Below, piece by piece: positions 44,786-47,508 of a stretch of 47,508 bases of DNA. Position 1 is the first letter of the stretch. Every line of letters starts with the position of its first letter. Location of the stretch: the NCBI GenBank assembly GCA_009782475.1, contig WRIZ01000014.1, positions 1-47,508 on the forward strand. The letters are read 5' to 3'. Source of the DNA: Oscillospiraceae bacterium. Its GTDB lineage: Bacteria; Bacillota; Clostridia; Oscillospirales; UBA929. The notes below the pieces were generated by a model. That model was given only the letters and a program-made list of their open reading frames with translations. It was not told the origin of the DNA and made no database searches. Position numbers and translations under genes: made by a program.

Positions 44786-44825
44786 TGTTACCAATAGGAA
44801 ATACATAAAGTAAAGAGGTTGAAGT

Positions 44826-46349
44826 ATGCGATTTACATTCCCGAAATTCAAACGCCGCCGCAACAGCAGAAGGATGTCGGTTTGGTTCGGAAGACGTTTT
44901 GGCATCATGGCCGTTTTAGCATTGGTACTTATCGGAGTCAGCGTCTATGCCTTATCGGTTGACAGCAGCCACGAGCAGCCCGCAGAGATCGATGAACCCG
45001 GAGAAGCCTTCCTGCAAGAAAACGGAGACGGTCAGGAACTTCCCATAGTCATCATCGAAGAACCGGTTGTCGCGCTAAGCGAATATATGGATAGCAGCGA
45101 TACAGACATTGATGACACAGGAGACATTACAGGCGGCGCAGACGCGGAAGAAGAGGATTACCTGTCTGAGATTCAATTTGAGCAGGAATTTGAAGACGAG
45201 GAACTGGGCGTTTGGGTCGATCAACCCGGATTCATCAACGTTAGCGGCGGGGTGCGCCTGCGCGAAGAGAGCAACACCGACTCTAAAATATTGGATACCT
45301 TGAGCAAGGGAACAGCTTTGACCGTGACGGGAGCCGAACACGATTGGGTCGCGGTGACCTATAACGGCAAAGAGGGCTTTATCTTAGGGATTTATGTGAC
45401 CATCGGCAGCGAGGCTTCCATATCCGCTCAAGAACAAGCGGCGCAATCCAAAGACGCTTCAGACGGAAACGGTCAACCCGGTTACATCAACGTCAGCGGC
45501 GGTGTCCGTCTGCGCGAGGAGAGCAATACCAGCTCAGCCATTTTGGCGACGATGAGCGAGGGGACGGCACTCAACGTGTTAAAAGCGGCGGCGGACGATA
45601 ACGATTGGGCGAAGGTGACATACGGCGGCAAGAGCGGGTATGTCTTGGGCAAATATGTCTCCCTCGGCGTTTATGTAAAACCGGCCGCCCCCGAAGCCAA
45701 AGAACCCGTTCCGATCGTGCATGAACCGTGGACGCTGGAAGAAGGAGAAACGGCGGAAGGATATGTCAATGTTAGCGGCGGCGTCCGCCTGCGCGCGGAG
45801 AGCAATACCGATTCGGAGATTTTGGACACGCTGAAAAAGGGAACGGCGTTTACCGTCATAGGACTGGAGAACGATTGGGCTAAGGTGAACTATAGCGGCA
45901 CAGAAGGATACATCCTTGCCGAATATGTGTCGCTCGGAGAATATACGCAGGTCATTGAACTGGTGGACTGGTGGGAAGAGGGCAAGAGCCTGATGAAACC
46001 CGGAACCATTTGCAAAGTGACCGATGTAGCGACCGGGATCAGCTACAATATCAAGGTTATGTCGGTTCGCAACCATGCCGACGTCGAGCCTCTGACAGCG
46101 GAAGACACAGCCAATATGCTGAAAATTCGCAACGGCACTTGGTCGTATTCCCCCAAAGCCGCCATCTTGGAAGTGAACGGAAGGACGATCGCTGTTTCCA
46201 CCAACGCGATACCGCACAGCGTACAAACCATCAAAGGCAACAACTTCAACGGCCATTTCTGCGTACACTTTCTCAACAGCCGCAACCATTACAACGATAA
46301 AATCGACGAAGGGCATCAAAAGCAAATCAAGATTGCTTACAACTCATAA
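44826..46349 (+). CDS. Triple SH3b cell-wall protein with uncharacterised C-terminal domain
   Basis: The 507-residue protein has a basic N-terminus and one TM (about 28-48), an acidic linker (about 55-130), three SH3-type-3 repeats (about 135-195, 217-277, 311-371; each with (Y/F)(I/V)NVSGGVRLR, ESNT and (L/M)(S/K)(K/E)GTA) and a C-terminal domain (about 385-507) with HADVEPLT, GTWSYSPKAA and NNFNGHFCVHFLNSRNH. SH3b domains bind peptidoglycan. The C-terminal motif set recurs in clostridial wall proteins in my memory but has no function I can name; its conserved Asp, Cys and His suggest an enzyme. Confidence 0.85.
   Translation: MRFTFPKFKRRRNSRRMSVWFGRRFGIMAVLALVLIGVSVYALSVDSSHEQPAEIDEPGEAFLQENGDGQELPIVIIEEPVVALSEYMDSSDTDIDDTGDITGGADAEEEDYLSEIQFEQEFEDEELGVWVDQPGFINVSGGVRLREESNTDSKILDTLSKGTALTVTGAEHDWVAVTYNGKEGFILGIYVTIGSEASISAQEQAAQSKDASDGNGQPGYINVSGGVRLREESNTSSAILATMSEGTALNVLKAAADDNDWAKVTYGGKSGYVLGKYVSLGVYVKPAAPEAKEPVPIVHEPWTLEEGETAEGYVNVSGGVRLRAESNTDSEILDTLKKGTAFTVIGLENDWAKVNYSGTEGYILAEYVSLGEYTQVIELVDWWEEGKSLMKPGTICKVTDVATGISYNIKVMSVRNHADVEPLTAEDTANMLKIRNGTWSYSPKAAILEVNGRTIAVSTNAIPHSVQTIKGNNFNGHFCVHFLNSRNHYNDKIDEGHQKQIKIAYNS
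45229..45940 (+). repeat. Three tandem SH3b-coding repeats
   Basis: Repeats begin near 45229, 45474 and 45758. Each encodes NVSGGVRLR followed by ESNT about two residues later and keeps DNA-level similarity (AGCGGCGG, GAGAGCAA), so they are products of internal duplication. Confidence 0.75.
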
Positions 46350-46370
46350 ACCGAAACGTTTATAAAGAAG

Positions 46371-46396
46371 AAGCAGGCTGTAATGGTCTGCTTTTG
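46371..46396. terminator. Terminator after the SH3b gene
   Basis: AAGCAGGC (46371-46378) pairs with GTCTGCTT (46386-46393) with one G-T wobble and a 7-base loop, then TT. It lies between the convergent SH3b and VOC genes. Confidence 0.65.
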
Positions 46397-46402
46397 CGTG
46401 GC

Positions 46403-46744
46403 TCAGTCCTCCTCTTGTTGAGCAACGGCGACCTCGTTGCCGTCAGGGTCAAGGAACCAAAAGGAATACGCGCCCCACGGTCTCTTTGTGGGCGGCGAGG
46501 TTACGTTTATGTTTGGAATGTCCCGCAGAAGCCGTTCGTACAGCGCGTCAATATCCGCGTCAAAGCATTGTATGCTGATATTTTTCTCCGACGTTACCTT
46601 TATACCGCCTGGATCATAAACGGCGAAATTGCCAAATCCGTAATGGCCGCCCTCGGCAAACGGCTCCTTTTGAAAAACGGTTTTGTAAAACTCCGCGAGA
46701 CGCGGCGCGTTGTCAGTCTTAATACATATTCCGCCAAACTTCAT
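46403..46744 (-). CDS. VOC-fold protein (glyoxalase/bleomycin-resistance superfamily)
   Basis: A 113-residue single-domain VOC protein with paired beta-alpha-beta units: KFGGICIKTDNAPRLAEFY, the middle VTSEKNISIQCFDADIDALY, and the terminal WFLDPDGNEVAVAQ. A metal-binding Glu is suggested near the C-terminus, but the enzymatic class is not clear; could be a dioxygenase, a lyase or a binding protein. AAGGAGC precedes the ATG at seven bases. Confidence 0.85.
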   Translation of the reverse strand: MKFGGICIKTDNAPRLAEFYKTVFQKEPFAEGGHYGFGNFAVYDPGGIKVTSEKNISIQCFDADIDALYERLLRDIPNINVTSPPTKRPWGAYSFWFLDPDGNEVAVAQQEED

Positions 46745-46799
46745 GTTTTTGCTCCTTGATAAACTCGTCTTTCATCAATCGCAATTAGAGTACATGAAA

Positions 46800-47243
46800 T
46801 TACAACAAAACCCCTTCTTTGTAACAAGCAACAAGATATTCTTTGCTTGACCAGTACAGGTTGTTTTTTGTATCAGCTAATATTGGCGGTAAAAATGATG
46901 TGTAATAGTTGTATACCCCCTGTATGTGATTATCGCCGTACACATCATATATTACCCGAGCCGCGCTCTTTGCCATTTTACTAAATGATGGATTTTTACG
47001 TTCATCGGGCAAATCTTGAAATAATGGTGGTTCGGGCAAACCAAGTTCGCCCGCCAGTTCTCCGATAACTTTATCGGGGTTTTCACAATGGTATGCGTCG
47101 GCGTAATTATAATAGTGCAGCAACCTGTCTGTGCCTATTATTTCTGCCAATTCTTTGTGCAACAAGCAGGTTGACCTATGAAGGCGTTCCAGTAACCAGC
47201 ACAAATAAAACATTTTATCATATTCCTTGCTACGCACGGACAA
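46800..47243 (-). CDS. Hypothetical small protein downstream of DUF3990
   Basis: A 147-residue protein of unknown family, rich in Tyr, Leu and His (LLHYYNYADAYHCENPDK, VYNYYTSFLPPI), with no signal peptide or TM. It overlaps the DUF3990 stop (47230); a TTG at 47243 or a GTG at 47237 are possible starts after AGAGGTGG. The tight overlap suggests it is a functional partner of DUF3990, perhaps its antidote or regulator; inference only. Its base composition looks more AT-rich than the rest of the window, which hints at separate acquisition. Confidence 0.6.
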   Translation of the reverse strand: MSVRSKEYDKMFYLCWLLERLHRSTCLLHKELAEIIGTDRLLHYYNYADAYHCENPDKVIGELAGELGLPEPPLFQDLPDERKNPSFSKMAKSAARVIYDVYGDNHIQGVYNYYTSFLPPILADTKNNLYWSSKEYLVACYKEGVLL

Positions 47244-47508
47244 CCACCACCTCTGAAAGATACTGTAATGTTTGTAATGCCTTTACACTATGAAAACTTA
47301 TTTGATGCGTGGGCTTGGTAAATTTTATCAGTTCCCAAAAAGCGGCACGGGTTATAACCCCCGCAATAAAATCGTCAATTTCATTCCATATTTTATCGTC
47401 TGCCATCGGACCTTCTACAATATCATAATCGTGTGTATCTCCGCGGCGGCAGGCAACAACGAAATCTAACCATTCATCATCTTCGATAAACTTCTTAAAA
47501 AACAGTTC
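47230..47508 (-). CDS. DUF3990-family protein, 5' part outside the window
   Basis: The open frame runs in from the right edge to a TAG at 47230, 92 residues with no start inside the window. Recognisable DUF3990 phrases from memory: EWLDFVVACRRGDTHDYDI, VEGPMADDKIWNEIDD, and KFTKPTHQISFHSVKAL. Members are often found with small partners in toxin-like loci and may share an ADP-ribosyltransferase-type fold; not verified here. The start codon and N-terminal region lie beyond the edge. Confidence 0.75.
   Translation of the reverse strand, partial: ELFFKKFIEDDEWLDFVVACRRGDTHDYDIVEGPMADDKIWNEIDDFIAGVITRAAFWELIKFTKPTHQISFHSVKALQTLQYLSEVVVVRA

Noticed and set aside
1..47508. CRISPR array, transposase or prophage genes
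   Set aside because: No direct-repeat arrays with spacers, no transposase or integrase motifs and no phage structural genes were seen.

Overview
The window reads as a mid-GC Clostridia-type Firmicute, a low-confidence call from sequence style only. The reasons are strong GGAGG-type ribosome sites, consensus sigma-A promoters with 17-bp spacers, a tRNA gene with an encoded CCA, Gram-positive lipoproteins with Pro/Ser-rich stalks, a class D-like sortase, DUF4860, a GH94 phosphorylase and ComFB. Coding density is very high. No geneless stretch exceeds 300 bases; the longest are 34712-34983 and 35806-36059, both promoter regions.

Left (1-11859, + strand): a type IV pilus (T4P) operon, entered inside the prepilin peptidase. 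It continues with PilC, a fused PilM-PilN protein, PilO, a giant 1836-residue prepilin built of GLUG-like repeats, two small prepilins, a REC protein and an HPt protein, and ends at a terminator at 11871-11905. No assembly ATPase (PilB) is visible; it may lie upstream. A ComFB-family gene and tRNA-Ser(GGA) follow with overlapping divergent promoters. Next come a polysaccharide deacetylase lipoprotein (-) and a GH94 phosphorylase (+).

Middle (15863-24488, - strand): a signalling operon transcribed leftward. It encodes a 1469-residue membrane hybrid kinase with two solute-binding sensor domains, a REC-GGDEF diguanylate cyclase, a soluble PAS hybrid kinase, a HAD phosphatase and a GNAT acetyltransferase.

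Centre-right (24649-31457, + strand): a second compact T4P-like locus. A transglutaminase-like lipoprotein is followed by PilC2, four short single-TM pseudopilin-like proteins (one DUF4860), a PilT-type ATPase, a sortase and a paralogous transglutaminase-like lipoprotein, then a UxaA-family dehydratase. Gaps are very short or overlapping, so this looks like one transcription unit. I consider it the best candidate for an undescribed system.

Right (32939-47508): two paralogous chemoreceptors with extracytoplasmic CZB-like zinc domains, an XRE-methyltransferase fusion, an operon of chemoreceptor, HPt-like/REC protein and a 1366-residue hybrid kinase with Cys-cluster PAS domains, a PQQ-propeller lipoprotein, an SH3b protein, a VOC protein and the end of a DUF3990 gene with a small partner.

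Inferred logic: the pili are probably governed by phosphorelays (three hybrid kinases that each end in HPt, plus separate REC and HPt proteins), cyclic-dinucleotide signalling (GGDEF, possibly ComFB) and chemoreceptors. The sortase and transglutaminase-like proteins suggest the second pilus-like machine is linked to covalent modification or attachment of surface proteins.
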